NCBI GenBank assembly: GCA_945992055.1
Contig: CAMFVG010000063.1
Location: forward strand, 1 to 36,102
Length of the DNA stretch: 36,102 nucleotides
Source: an uncultured Clostridia bacterium
GTDB lineage: Bacteria > Bacillota > Clostridia > Lachnospirales > Lachnospiraceae
Reading direction: 5' to 3'
Positions within the stretch are counted from its first letter, which is position 1. The number at the start of each line of letters is the position of its first letter. Under the pieces are notes generated by a model. It had not been told where the DNA came from, ran no database searches, and saw only the letters and a program-made list of their open reading frames with translations. The position numbers were made by a program, and so were the translations under genes. This document shows, piece by piece, positions 26,142 through 32,991 of the stretch.

Positions 26142-26402
26142 ATGCCAAAGGTTACAATTCATGACATCAAGGAAAAATCGCCTGAAATTGCTGACTGGTT
26201 GTTTGAAAACTATCCAGGATTTCACCTGGACATTCCCAAAAAGAAGTGTTCTTTTGTGTATGAAGACACAGATGCAAGGGATGAAGCAATTTATAGAATG
26301 TATTATAACAGTAGTATGAGTTATGAAGACATTGCAGATATTATGGAACTTGATGTTCAGACTGTCAGAAAGACAGTATCAAAAAAATATCACAATTTAT
26401 AG
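26142..26402 (+). CDS. Small protein with a C-terminal helix-turn-helix
   Basis: An 86-residue protein (MPKVTIHDIKEKSPEIADWLFENYPGFHLDIPKKKCSF). Residues 55-82 (SMSYEDIADIMELDVQTVRKTVSKKYH) look like a sigma-region-4 or MerR-type helix-turn-helix. It may be a transcription regulator at the boundary between replication and packaging modules. A terminator follows its stop within 10 bp. Confidence 0.65.
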   Translation: MPKVTIHDIKEKSPEIADWLFENYPGFHLDIPKKKCSFVYEDTDARDEAIYRMYYNSSMSYEDIADIMELDVQTVRKTVSKKYHNL

Positions 26403-26408
26403 AAAATC

Positions 26409-26440
26409 AGCACCTGCATTCAATGATGTGGGTGCTTTTC
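26409..26440 (+). terminator. Terminator closing the replication module
   Basis: AGCACCTGCAT (26409-26419) pairs with ATGTGGGTGCT (26426-26436) with one mismatch; a short T-run follows. It separates the early/replication genes from the packaging genes. Confidence 0.8.
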
Positions 26441-26506
26441 TGTGGTAAAAATTCTGTAAAATACCATATATAGTGCATAATGCTGTTAATAAATACTGTA
26501 TGTTGA

Positions 26507-26598
26507 TATAATATAATTGCTTTTTAGTGGTGAAAAGAATGCTGCTTTTGCAGCAACAAAGAAAATCAATCACCTAATTTTACAAGATTTTCTTTTTT
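26507..26598 (+). ncRNA. Candidate small RNA between replication and packaging modules
   Basis: In a 311-bp gene-free stretch, TATAAT (26507-26512, overlapped by a second at 26512) is followed by the hairpin TGCTGC-TTTT-GCAGCA (26540-26555). Then AAAGAAAATC (26558-26567) is perfectly complementary to GATTTTCTTT (26586-26595), with TTT after. That is a promoter-like box, a stem and a terminator with no reading frame. The -35 box is poor, so transcription is uncertain. It could instead be the leader of the packaging operon. Confidence 0.4.
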
Positions 26599-26612
26599 AC
26601 CACATCTTGATG

Positions 26613-26640
26613 TTCCCCAGGATTTTTGCCACCTGGGGAA
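26613..26640 (+). other. Stem-loop upstream of the TerS gene
   Basis: TTCCCCAGG (26613-26621) and CCTGGGGAA (26632-26640) are perfect complements around a 10-nt loop, 74 bp before the TerS start. There is no U-run. Possible roles are an mRNA leader structure or a DNA site for packaging. It is one of the few GC-rich strong stems in the element. Confidence 0.45.
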
Positions 26641-26713
26641 ATGTCAGGATGAACAAAGACACCCAACAAAACCCAAGGAAATATTATTTATGTAATGAAA
26701 GGCGGTGATTGCA

Positions 26714-27139
26714 TTGACAAATAAACAGAAAAGATTTTGTGATGAATACCTGATTGATTGCAATGCAACACAGGCAGCAATCAGAGCAGGATATTCAGCA
26801 AAGACTGCTGTTGATATTGGTCATGAAAATCTGAACAAACCAAAACTGAAAAAATACATTGATGACAGACTGGAACAGTTGCAGTCAGAAAGGATTGCAA
26901 GCACACAGGAAGTTCTTGAATATTTGACTTCTGTTATGCGTGGGGAATCCCAAGGGGAAGAAGTTGTCATCATATCAACTGGTTTTGGATGCAGTGAAGC
27001 AGTTCATGTGAAAAAATATCCTTCTGAAATAGAAAGATTGAAAGCAGCAGAACAGCTTGGAAAAAGATATGGTCTTTTCAAAGGTTCAATTGATGTGTGT
27101 ATGGAAAAAGTCATTATTGTGAATGACCTGAAAGAATAA
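26714..27139 (+). CDS. terS: Phage terminase small subunit (TerS)
   Basis: A TTG start at 26714, 6 bases after AAAGGCGGTG, gives a 141-residue protein; the GTG at 26705 is part of the ribosome binding site. The N-terminal helix-turn-helix reads LTNKQKRFCDEYLIDCNATQAAIRAGYSAKTA, the signature of XtmA/Terminase_2 small subunits that recognise the pac or cos site. No large subunit is present anywhere in the window. In SaPIs a lone TerS redirects the helper phage's TerL to package satellite DNA. Confidence 0.88.
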   Translation: MTNKQKRFCDEYLIDCNATQAAIRAGYSAKTAVDIGHENLNKPKLKKYIDDRLEQLQSERIASTQEVLEYLTSVMRGESQGEEVVIISTGFGCSEAVHVKKYPSEIERLKAAEQLGKRYGLFKGSIDVCMEKVIIVNDLKE

Positions 27140-27149
27140 ATGTCACAAG

Positions 27150-27158
27150 TAGGACACA
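27150..27158 (+). repeat. Internal copy of the arm-like TAGGACACA site
   Basis: AAGTAGGACACAAAA, just after the TerS stop, matches the left and right end repeats (19953, 32944) and is preceded by a related TGTCACAAG unit. It lies far from either end, so it may be a decoy, a regulatory site, or chance. Confidence 0.35.
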
Positions 27159-27235
27159 AAAATCAATGAAAACATAGCAAAATCAGGGAAATGGAACTTT
27201 CATCCTGATAGTTTATAGAAAGGCGGTGGTTGATA

Positions 27236-27508
27236 TTGGATGCATTGCAAGTGACCCAGGAAGGACTTCAAAAGGTGCTGATGTTTCAGCAGGCAAAGCA
27301 AAGGGAAGTCAATTCCATCAGGTCAAAAGAGTACACAACCAAGGGAAGATTCCAGTTTGCAATTGCGGATTCAGACAAAAGAACAATGATTGCAGCAGTG
27401 GAAAGAAAATGCAACAAGCATTGTTCTGACATATATGATGAAATCAATCAGGCAAGGAAACAGGAAGGTCTTCCTGAACTGACAAACCAATACAAGGAAA
27501 GGAAATGA
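27236..27508 (+). CDS. Small basic protein after TerS, unknown
   Basis: A TTG start at 27236 with AAAGGCGGTG upstream gives a 90-residue protein (LDALQVTQEGLQKVLMFQQAKQREVNSIRSKEYTTKGRFQFAIADSDKRTMIAAVERKCNKHCSDIYDEINQ). Predominantly helical and charged. No family recognised. It begins about 100 bp after TerS and ends 6 bp before the next gene, so it belongs to the packaging operon. Confidence 0.6.
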   Translation: MDALQVTQEGLQKVLMFQQAKQREVNSIRSKEYTTKGRFQFAIADSDKRTMIAAVERKCNKHCSDIYDEINQARKQEGLPELTNQYKERK

Positions 27509-27514
27509 TGAAAA

Positions 27515-28300
27515 ATGAAATTAGGACTGAAAGACAAAATCAACAATTTAATCAAGGCATACAAAGAGTATGGAAAAGCACAGGGGGATGCAATCAAAGC
27601 GGTTCTTGAACCTTTCAAAGTTCCATCTTATGTCAGCAGATTCACCCAGGAAGGACTTGAAAGAACAATCAAGGAAGGAATGGATGATATTCTTTCTAAT
27701 TGGAAGAAATATGACAAGGTACTGAATGACCAGGTTGTATCAGTGATTGCATCTTCAAAAAAGGAAATCATGGATGCACTTCATTTGGACCAGGTGAACA
27801 AGTCTGCTGATTATGCGGTCAGAATTGCAAATGCAAGGGAATTCATGAAGTTGGAACTTGAAAGTGACTGTTCAGATGTGGCAAAACTTGATGCAGCATT
27901 GTTCCCTATTTTGAAGGACTTTGCTGATGATTATGACACAATGAAGTTATTTGCAAAGATGGTGGAAATCAAAGCACATATTCCTGCTGCAAATGCATCA
28001 GGTGAACCAAGTCTTCCAAAGACATTTGGAAAAATGATGAAGGTTGACAGTATCATGAATGCAATCAATGAAGTGGAAGAAGCTGCTGCAATGTTGTTTA
28101 TTCATGCAAGAACCAGTGTTGATGAAGTTATCAGAATTCATGGTGCAATTTATGGTGTTCCTATTGATGGCTACAGTGAACAGGCTGATGAAGAAAACAT
28201 CATCATCAATGCAACCATCCTGGATGCACTTGCTGACAAGATTGACAGTGAAGGTCAGGATTCTGCATCAGGTGAAGGACAGACTGTTGATTTGGACTAA
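27515..28300 (+). CDS. Helical protein of the packaging module, unknown
   Basis: A 261-residue protein, almost all helix-forming (KDKINNLIKAYKEYGKAQGDAIKAVLEPF; KMMKVDSIMNAINEVEEAAAMLFIHARTSVDEVIRIHGAIYGVP), ending in an acidic tail (DSEGQDSASGEGQTVDLD). No signal peptide or membrane segment. Not recognised. Its place after TerS, high helix content and acidic end would suit a scaffold-like or capsid-size factor, but that is only a guess from context. Confidence 0.65.
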   Translation: MKLGLKDKINNLIKAYKEYGKAQGDAIKAVLEPFKVPSYVSRFTQEGLERTIKEGMDDILSNWKKYDKVLNDQVVSVIASSKKEIMDALHLDQVNKSADYAVRIANAREFMKLELESDCSDVAKLDAALFPILKDFADDYDTMKLFAKMVEIKAHIPAANASGEPSLPKTFGKMMKVDSIMNAINEVEEAAAMLFIHARTSVDEVIRIHGAIYGVPIDGYSEQADEENIIINATILDALADKIDSEGQDSASGEGQTVDLD

Positions 28301-28437
28301 ACCTGCATCCTGACCCAATTCATAATGATATTGCTTCCCTTTGGTATTTCGGATGTGACAGAAAGACACTTGAACTGGACTGAACCAGGCTAAAAAATGT
28401 ATTTGTGAAAATAAAAATCATTATGGAATCAGAATCC

Positions 28438-28473
28438 AGGGGAACAGGTGTTGATGCTTGTTCCCCTTTATTT
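28438..28473 (+). terminator. Terminator after the TerS operon
   Basis: AGGGGAACA (28438-28446) pairs perfectly with TGTTCCCCT (28459-28467) and is followed by TTATTT. It separates TerS and its two partners from the sigma-factor gene. Confidence 0.8.
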
Positions 28474-28499
28474 GATGAAAGGATGGTGATGATGTTGGA

Positions 28500-29426
28500 A
28501 TGACCAATGAAGAATTAGTGGAACAGATTCAAGCAGGAATCAATGTCAGGGGCAACCTTGAAGTCTTATATGAACAGAATAAACCATTCATTTATTCTGT
28601 TATCAAACCTTTTATGAAGTATGCAGAACCTGATGACCTGTTTCAGGAAGCATATCTTGGACTTCATGATGCAGTATATGCTTATGAACCAGGGGATTCA
28701 AAGTTTATAACCTATTTACCATGGAAAATAAGAAAGCACTGCATTCATTTTGTAGAATCATTTTCCAATACAAAGCGGATTCCACACAGCAGGCTGAATG
28801 AAATCAGAAAATATCAGAAATTCTGTCAGGAATATGCAAATGCACATGGTTCAGAACCTGATGACAAAACCATCATGAAGGAATTGGAACTGACTGAAAA
28901 AAGGTTGGACAACATCAGAAAGACCATATATGAACAGAACTGCATCAGCATCCACAAGCCTGTTGCAGGAACAGAAGATGCAGCACTGGAAGACATTCTT
29001 GCAGATGAAACAGACATTGCAGAAGATGTTGAAGACCAGGTGTTCCAGGAAGAAATCAAAAAGGTTGTGCATGATGCAGTTGACCAACTTCCACCAAAGC
29101 ATTCACAGGTGATTCATGCAAGATATTTGGAAGATGAATCCCAGGTTCAGGTTGCATCAGAAATGAATATTTCATATCAAAGGGTTTCGCAGATAGAAAA
29201 GGAAGCCTTGAAAAAATTGAAGGACATGCAGCATTTGCAGGAACTTCATGATGAAATATATGGATATGATTCACATTTTGCTTATTCTATGACAGTAAAA
29301 TGTGCGGTTGACAAACATACTTCTTCAACTGAAATGCTTGCAATGAAAAGACTGGAATATGAAGAAGAACACAAACAAACCATGAATGACCTGAATAATT
29401 TGTTCAATGAATTGTTGGAAGGTTAG
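28500..29426 (+). CDS. Sigma-70 family RNA polymerase sigma factor
   Basis: A 308-residue protein with region 2 near residues 25-95 (PDDLFQEAYLGLHDAVYAYEPGDSKFITYLPWKIRKHC), a region-3-like helical middle, and region 4 near 185-245 (LPPKHSQVIHARYLEDESQVQVASEMNISYQRVSQIEKEALKKL). The remaining 60 residues are a helical extension. Having both regions 2 and 4, it should bind core polymerase and direct it to promoters of its own. Start ATG 28500 has GGATGG about 13 bases upstream, a weak site. It precedes the head-tail and cargo genes. Confidence 0.85.
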   Translation: MTNEELVEQIQAGINVRGNLEVLYEQNKPFIYSVIKPFMKYAEPDDLFQEAYLGLHDAVYAYEPGDSKFITYLPWKIRKHCIHFVESFSNTKRIPHSRLNEIRKYQKFCQEYANAHGSEPDDKTIMKELELTEKRLDNIRKTIYEQNCISIHKPVAGTEDAALEDILADETDIAEDVEDQVFQEEIKKVVHDAVDQLPPKHSQVIHARYLEDESQVQVASEMNISYQRVSQIEKEALKKLKDMQHLQELHDEIYGYDSHFAYSMTVKCAVDKHTSSTEMLAMKRLEYEEEHKQTMNDLNNLFNELLEG

Positions 29427-29434
29427 GTGATGAC

Positions 29435-29830
29435 ATGAACACAATCAAAATATTGGAATGGTACAATAGAACAGATATTATTCTTTCAAACAATAACGAT
29501 AGAATTTTAGAGTGGAAAAAACTTGCAATGTTGTTCCTGACGGACAGTGAATCTGATAAAAATAACAGGGAAACCTGCATAACAGAAGCAAGAAAAATTA
29601 AAGCAGAATCAGACGAATTTTTGAAGGAAAAGGATGAAGTGACAGTTGCACTGAATTTGTTGTCACCATTACACAAGCAGATTCTTGAAATGTTTTATAT
29701 AAACGGATTCAAAGCAACTGTATGCAGTGACATTATAAAATGTTCATTAGGACAGTTTTATTCATGGAAAAAGAAAGCAGTTCAGGAATTGGAAAGGAAG
29801 ATGGAAGAAAATGCACACAGTAATATATAA
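29435..29830 (+). CDS. Sigma-region-4/ArpU-like regulator
   Basis: A 131-residue protein. Residues 1-70 are helical and charged, and residues 72-125 (LNLLSPLHKQILEMFYINGFKATVCSDIIKCSLGQFYSWKKKAVQELERKM) resemble sigma region 4 or the ArpU family of phage late-gene regulators. It lies 8 bp after the sigma-factor gene, so the two may act together on late or cargo promoters. The ArpU link is from memory of the pattern, not a search. Confidence 0.7.
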   Translation: MNTIKILEWYNRTDIILSNNNDRILEWKKLAMLFLTDSESDKNNRETCITEARKIKAESDEFLKEKDEVTVALNLLSPLHKQILEMFYINGFKATVCSDIIKCSLGQFYSWKKKAVQELERKMEENAHSNI

Positions 29831-30080
29831 ACATTCAGTAATAACAGTGACAAGGGAAATGAATCAGAAACAGCTTGCAGAATTGCTGATGGATGAAAAT
29901 GTTGAACTGGTCAGTGTGAACGCACCAAAGATTTCCTATGGAAGGAAAAGAAAAAGTCACAAGCAAGACACAAAGTTCCCTGGAAATGCAGGGAATTCAA
30001 TGAATAAAAACTATCATTCGCATAGTTTGGAAGAAAGGCAGGTGAAAAGGTATGGCAAGAAGTGGAAAGGTAAATTTTAG
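29811..30080 (+). CDS. Short overlapping frame, unknown
   Basis: An 89-residue frame overlapping the previous gene by 20 bp and the next by 29 bp (MHTVIYKHSVITVTREMNQKQLAELLMDENVELVSVNAPKI). The first 50 residues look like a real small alpha/beta protein. The basic rest (KKNYHSHSLEERQVKRYGKKWKGKF) may simply run into the next gene's ribosome binding site. GGAAGA lies 4 bases before the ATG. Plausible but not certain. Confidence 0.45.
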   Translation: MHTVIYKHSVITVTREMNQKQLAELLMDENVELVSVNAPKISYGRKRKSHKQDTKFPGNAGNSMNKNYHSHSLEERQVKRYGKKWKGKF

Positions 30081-30525
30081 GGAACTGGTTGCTTTCAGGG
30101 ATAAACTGGAAGAACTTGCAGATAATCAGGAAGAATTTATTGAATCTTGTGCAAAAGAAATTGCTGCAAGGTTGCTTGCAAAGGTTGTTAAAAGAACTCC
30201 TGTTGGTGATTATTCAGGTAATAGTTATAGATGTGCAAGTGGTCATGTTCATAAAGGTCACAAAGTGGAAGGAAAAGTTGGTGGTACACTTCGCAGGGGT
30301 TGGACTGTTGGAGAAATCACAAAAGTTGGTGATGCATACCAGGTGGAAGTCATCAATCCCATTGAATATGCGACATATGTTGAGTATGGTCATAGAACTT
30401 CCAATCATAAAGGTTGGGTTAATGGACATTTCATGTTGACCATTTCAGAACAGGAAATACAAAGGGATGCACCTGCTATTTTAGAAAAGAAATTACAGAA
30501 GTATCTTCAAGCATCTTTGAAATAA
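30052..30525 (+). CDS. HK97-gp10-like head-tail joining protein
   Basis: A 157-residue protein with the HK97 gp10 pattern: a helical N-terminus, KRTPVGDYSG at 47-56, GGTLRRGW at 77-84, then VINPIEYATYVEYGHRT around 100-115 and a long C-terminal helix. In phages such proteins complete the neck or tail. Here no other capsid or tail gene accompanies it. It might adapt helper or satellite heads to tails. AAAGGCAGGTG precedes the ATG. Confidence 0.8.
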   Translation: MARSGKVNFRELVAFRDKLEELADNQEEFIESCAKEIAARLLAKVVKRTPVGDYSGNSYRCASGHVHKGHKVEGKVGGTLRRGWTVGEITKVGDAYQVEVINPIEYATYVEYGHRTSNHKGWVNGHFMLTISEQEIQRDAPAILEKKLQKYLQASLK

Positions 30526-30533
30526 TTTTTTCT

Positions 30534-30570
30534 GACCCTTGGACAGATTGTTCAGGGGTCTTTTCTTTCT
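30534..30570 (+). terminator. Terminator after the gp10-like gene
   Basis: GACCCTTGGAC (30534-30544) pairs with GTTCAGGGGTC (30550-30560), two G-U pairs included, and TTTTCTTTCT follows. It isolates the cargo gene downstream, which then needs its own promoter; a TATAAT lies at 30599-30604 without a good -35 box. Confidence 0.75.
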
Positions 30571-30639
30571 GTCCTTTTTATAGGACACCCTATGACTGTA
30601 TAATTAAGATGCGAAAATATACAGAAAGAAGGTTTTACT

Positions 30640-32505
30640 ATGAAAAAACAAGGAATCAGAAAGACCATTGTTTCATTTGTGCTGCTGATTGCCCTGCTGA
30701 CAGTCCAGGTCATGCAGGTTGCAGCGGAAACAGACCAAAATGACACACCATCAGTTGTGTGCAGTGATTATTCATCATTATATCAGGCATTCATCCAGGC
30801 AAATGATGGGGATGTCATAGGAATTGACAATATCATTGATATTCAGGCAGAAGGTGACACTTTTGGAAGCAGTGACAAGCATGTGACCATTGTCAAAGTG
30901 AATGATGGTGCAATGATTCAGGTTTCAACCAGGACACCATTCACCTTCAAGAATATCACCTTTGATGGAAAGGACATCACTTCATACAATTCCATGATAA
31001 ATGTTGGATGCAACACTAATTTTGAGAATGTGACCTTTCAGAACTGCAAGTGTGTTTTTGATGGATGCGGTGGTGCAGTGACCATCACAGGTGGAACTGT
31101 CAATCTGACTGGATGCATCTTCCTAAACAATACAAGTCAATCAGGCGGTCATCTTTATGTTATGAATGACAGTCAGGTCACAATCACTGGATGCACCTTT
31201 GAAGGTGGGAATGGTGTCAAAGGCGGTGCAATCAATCAGTCAAATGGTTCATCATATATTGAAGTAAATTCTTCCAAGGTTTATGGAAATACTGCATCAG
31301 AATCAGGCGGTGGAATATATGGTCAGGGAAGAATGGTCATTCAAGATTCAAAGGTGTTTGGGAATACTGCACCAGTTGGTGAAGACATAACAGACACAGT
31401 GTTTGGAAATGTTCAGATTCAGGATGACCTGAATGTATTGCAACAGCTTTTTTCTGATGAAAATATCACTGTCAATGGATGGATAACCACAACAGATGAA
31501 AACACTGCATCCATATACAGAAAATTTGACTATGTGGTCAACACAACACCTGACCCAGGTGATAATGAAGACCCTGGTGATTCAGGGGATGACAATTCCA
31601 GTGGTACAGATGAATCAACTGACCCATCAGAACCTGGAAGTGGTGACAGCGGTTCAGTGGATGATTCAGGAAATGGCGGTGACAGTAACAATGAAGACCA
31701 TTCAACACCTTCTGACCCAAGTGACAGCAATGGTGACCAGGGTGATTCATCAGGAACAGGTGGAAATGGTGATTCAGGGAACACAGAACAACCTGGAACT
31801 GGTTCTGATTCTTCTGACCAGGGCAGTTCAGGGGCAGGTGATAACACATCAACCGACAATTCAAACAACAGCACCACAGACAACAGTTCCAGTAATAGCA
31901 CCACAAGCATTGACAACAGTTCCAATGACACCACAACAGATAATTCTGACCATAGCAGCACAAGCACAAACACCACAACATCAACAGACAGCAGTCAGAC
32001 CACAACCAATTCAGGGAACACAAGCACAACCAACACCACAACTGACAACAGAAGGACAGAATCTTCTGACAATCACAGTTCTACAACATACAACTATTAT
32101 CAGACAGAACAGACACCAGTGCAACAGCCACAGGTGCAGTCAGAACAGGCAAAAGAACCTGTCATCATAAACAACTACATACAACCATCAGAACAGGGTC
32201 AGACAGCTTCACAGGGGCAGCAGGTGGACATTCCTGCATCAGAACCTGAACAACAGACAATCCCTTCACCTGACCCTTCAAACAATATCAGGATTGATGC
32301 AAAGGGTGCAGATGTAGTGTTTGAAGTGAAAGATGGTGTCTATTCCATCAGCATCAATGCATCAGAACCTGTCCAGGATGCTTCTGCATCTGTTTCTGAA
32401 ACAAAATCCAGTGTGAACTGGTATGAAATCATCAAGATTGTTCTTCTTGCTGCATTGGTGGTCAATATGTTGCGGAAACCAAGAAAAGAAACTACTAAAT
32501 GTTGA
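30640..32505 (+). CDS. Secreted, membrane-anchored beta-helix surface protein (cargo)
   Basis: A 621-residue protein. Residues 1-30 are a signal peptide (MKKQGIRKTIVSFVLLIALLTVQVMQVAAE). Residues 40-265 have right-handed beta-helix repeats of the Pmp/pectate-lyase type (GGAVTITGGTVNLTGCIFLNN; GGAINQSNG; GGGIYGQG). Residues 302-480 are a low-complexity linker rich in S, T, D, N, G. Residues 530-590 form a small beta domain, and 595-611 a transmembrane helix followed by RKPRKE. No LPxTG motif. Likely an adhesin or host-interaction cargo; no catalytic residues identified. Good GAAAGAAGG site. Confidence 0.8.
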   Translation: MKKQGIRKTIVSFVLLIALLTVQVMQVAAETDQNDTPSVVCSDYSSLYQAFIQANDGDVIGIDNIIDIQAEGDTFGSSDKHVTIVKVNDGAMIQVSTRTPFTFKNITFDGKDITSYNSMINVGCNTNFENVTFQNCKCVFDGCGGAVTITGGTVNLTGCIFLNNTSQSGGHLYVMNDSQVTITGCTFEGGNGVKGGAINQSNGSSYIEVNSSKVYGNTASESGGGIYGQGRMVIQDSKVFGNTAPVGEDITDTVFGNVQIQDDLNVLQQLFSDENITVNGWITTTDENTASIYRKFDYVVNTTPDPGDNEDPGDSGDDNSSGTDESTDPSEPGSGDSGSVDDSGNGGDSNNEDHSTPSDPSDSNGDQGDSSGTGGNGDSGNTEQPGTGSDSSDQGSSGAGDNTSTDNSNNSTTDNSSSNSTTSIDNSSNDTTTDNSDHSSTSTNTTTSTDSSQTTTNSGNTSTTNTTTDNRRTESSDNHSSTTYNYYQTEQTPVQQPQVQSEQAKEPVIINNYIQPSEQGQTASQGQQVDIPASEPEQQTIPSPDPSNNIRIDAKGADVVFEVKDGVYSISINASEPVQDASASVSETKSSVNWYEIIKIVLLAALVVNMLRKPRKETTKC

Positions 32506-32604
32506 ATTTTTTTGTTCAAGATGCTATAATAGATGCAGCTATCAAAACAGAAGAAGCACTGAATCTGTTCCTGCAAGACTTGATTCAGTGCTTCTTCTTT
32601 ATTT
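32502..32604 (+). ncRNA. Candidate small hairpin RNA or terminator after the cargo gene
   Basis: TTGAAT (32502-32507), a 17-bp spacer and TATAAT (32525-32530) form a strong promoter at the stop codon of the cargo gene. Only about 20 bases later starts a perfect 16-bp stem (32550-32565 with 32582-32597) ending in TTTATTT. The transcript would be about 65 nt and mostly this hairpin. At minimum it is the cargo gene's terminator; the promoter makes a small RNA possible. Confidence 0.55.
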
Positions 32605-32658
32605 AATGACCTTCCCTGACCGCACAGGATGACCACAGACGGACTTTTGAACCTGCAC

Positions 32659-32686
32659 TTGAATATTTCTACCCTGATGATATAAT
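32659..32686 (+). promoter_or_regulatory. Promoter of the last element gene
   Basis: TTGAAT (32659-32664), a 16-bp spacer and TATAAT (32681-32686), 24 bp before the start of the 63-residue gene. Confidence 0.65.
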
Positions 32687-32709
32687 CAAGGCAAAGGAAG
32701 GTGATTCTG

Positions 32710-32901
32710 ATGATTGCAGAACCAAGATTTGTGAAAGAAGGTTGGTTGGATTTTAGCAAACCACATGAAGGTTGGAAGCTGAAAGAAAATGCCCCTGAAT
32801 GGGCAAAGAAGGAATTTGAAGATGTCATGAAATCATCCATGGAATTCAGGGAACTGGTGGATGATGAACCTGGGGAAGATAAAAGAATCAGGATATATTG
32901 A
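32710..32901 (+). CDS. Small protein at the right end, unknown
   Basis: From ATG 32710 the product is 63 residues (MIAEPRFVKEGWLDFSKPHEGWKLKENAPEWAKKEFEDVM). A GTG at 32701 is inside the AAGGAAGGTG ribosome binding site and is rejected. Acidic C-terminus (DDEPGEDKRIRIY). No family recognised. It has its own promoter and is the last gene before attR, a place where satellites carry accessory genes. Confidence 0.6.
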   Translation: MIAEPRFVKEGWLDFSKPHEGWKLKENAPEWAKKEFEDVMKSSMEFRELVDDEPGEDKRIRIY

Positions 32902-32943
32902 TATATTCTGAATTGGTTTGTGTGATTATGTGTAAAACACAGG

Positions 32944-32952
32944 TAGGACACA
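32944..32952 (+). repeat. Right-end arm-like site
   Basis: TAGGACACA, in the context AGGTAGGACACAAAAG, repeats the left-end sites at 19953 and 19975 in the same orientation, 40 bp inside attR. A hairpin AACCCTT/AAGGGT at about 32964-32984 lies between it and attR. Confidence 0.55.
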
Positions 32953-32991
32953 AAAGTTCTGAAAACCCTTATTTTTCAAGGGTGCAAACTA

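Noticed and set aside
25692..26225. 177-residue minus-strand frame in the element
   Set aside because: Lies opposite the 147-residue gene, which has a ribosome binding site and fits the operon direction.
31496..32170. Long frames on both strands over the cargo stalk
   Set aside because: Caused by the low-complexity S/T/D/N repeats, which lack stops in several frames.
19865..32984. The AACCCTT...AAGGGT hairpins at both ends as the attachment core
   Set aside because: They share about 11 bases, but placing att there would leave the S-K-R-stop copy at 32992 as a coincidence. The rpsI-end core explains both junctions and the displaced terminator.
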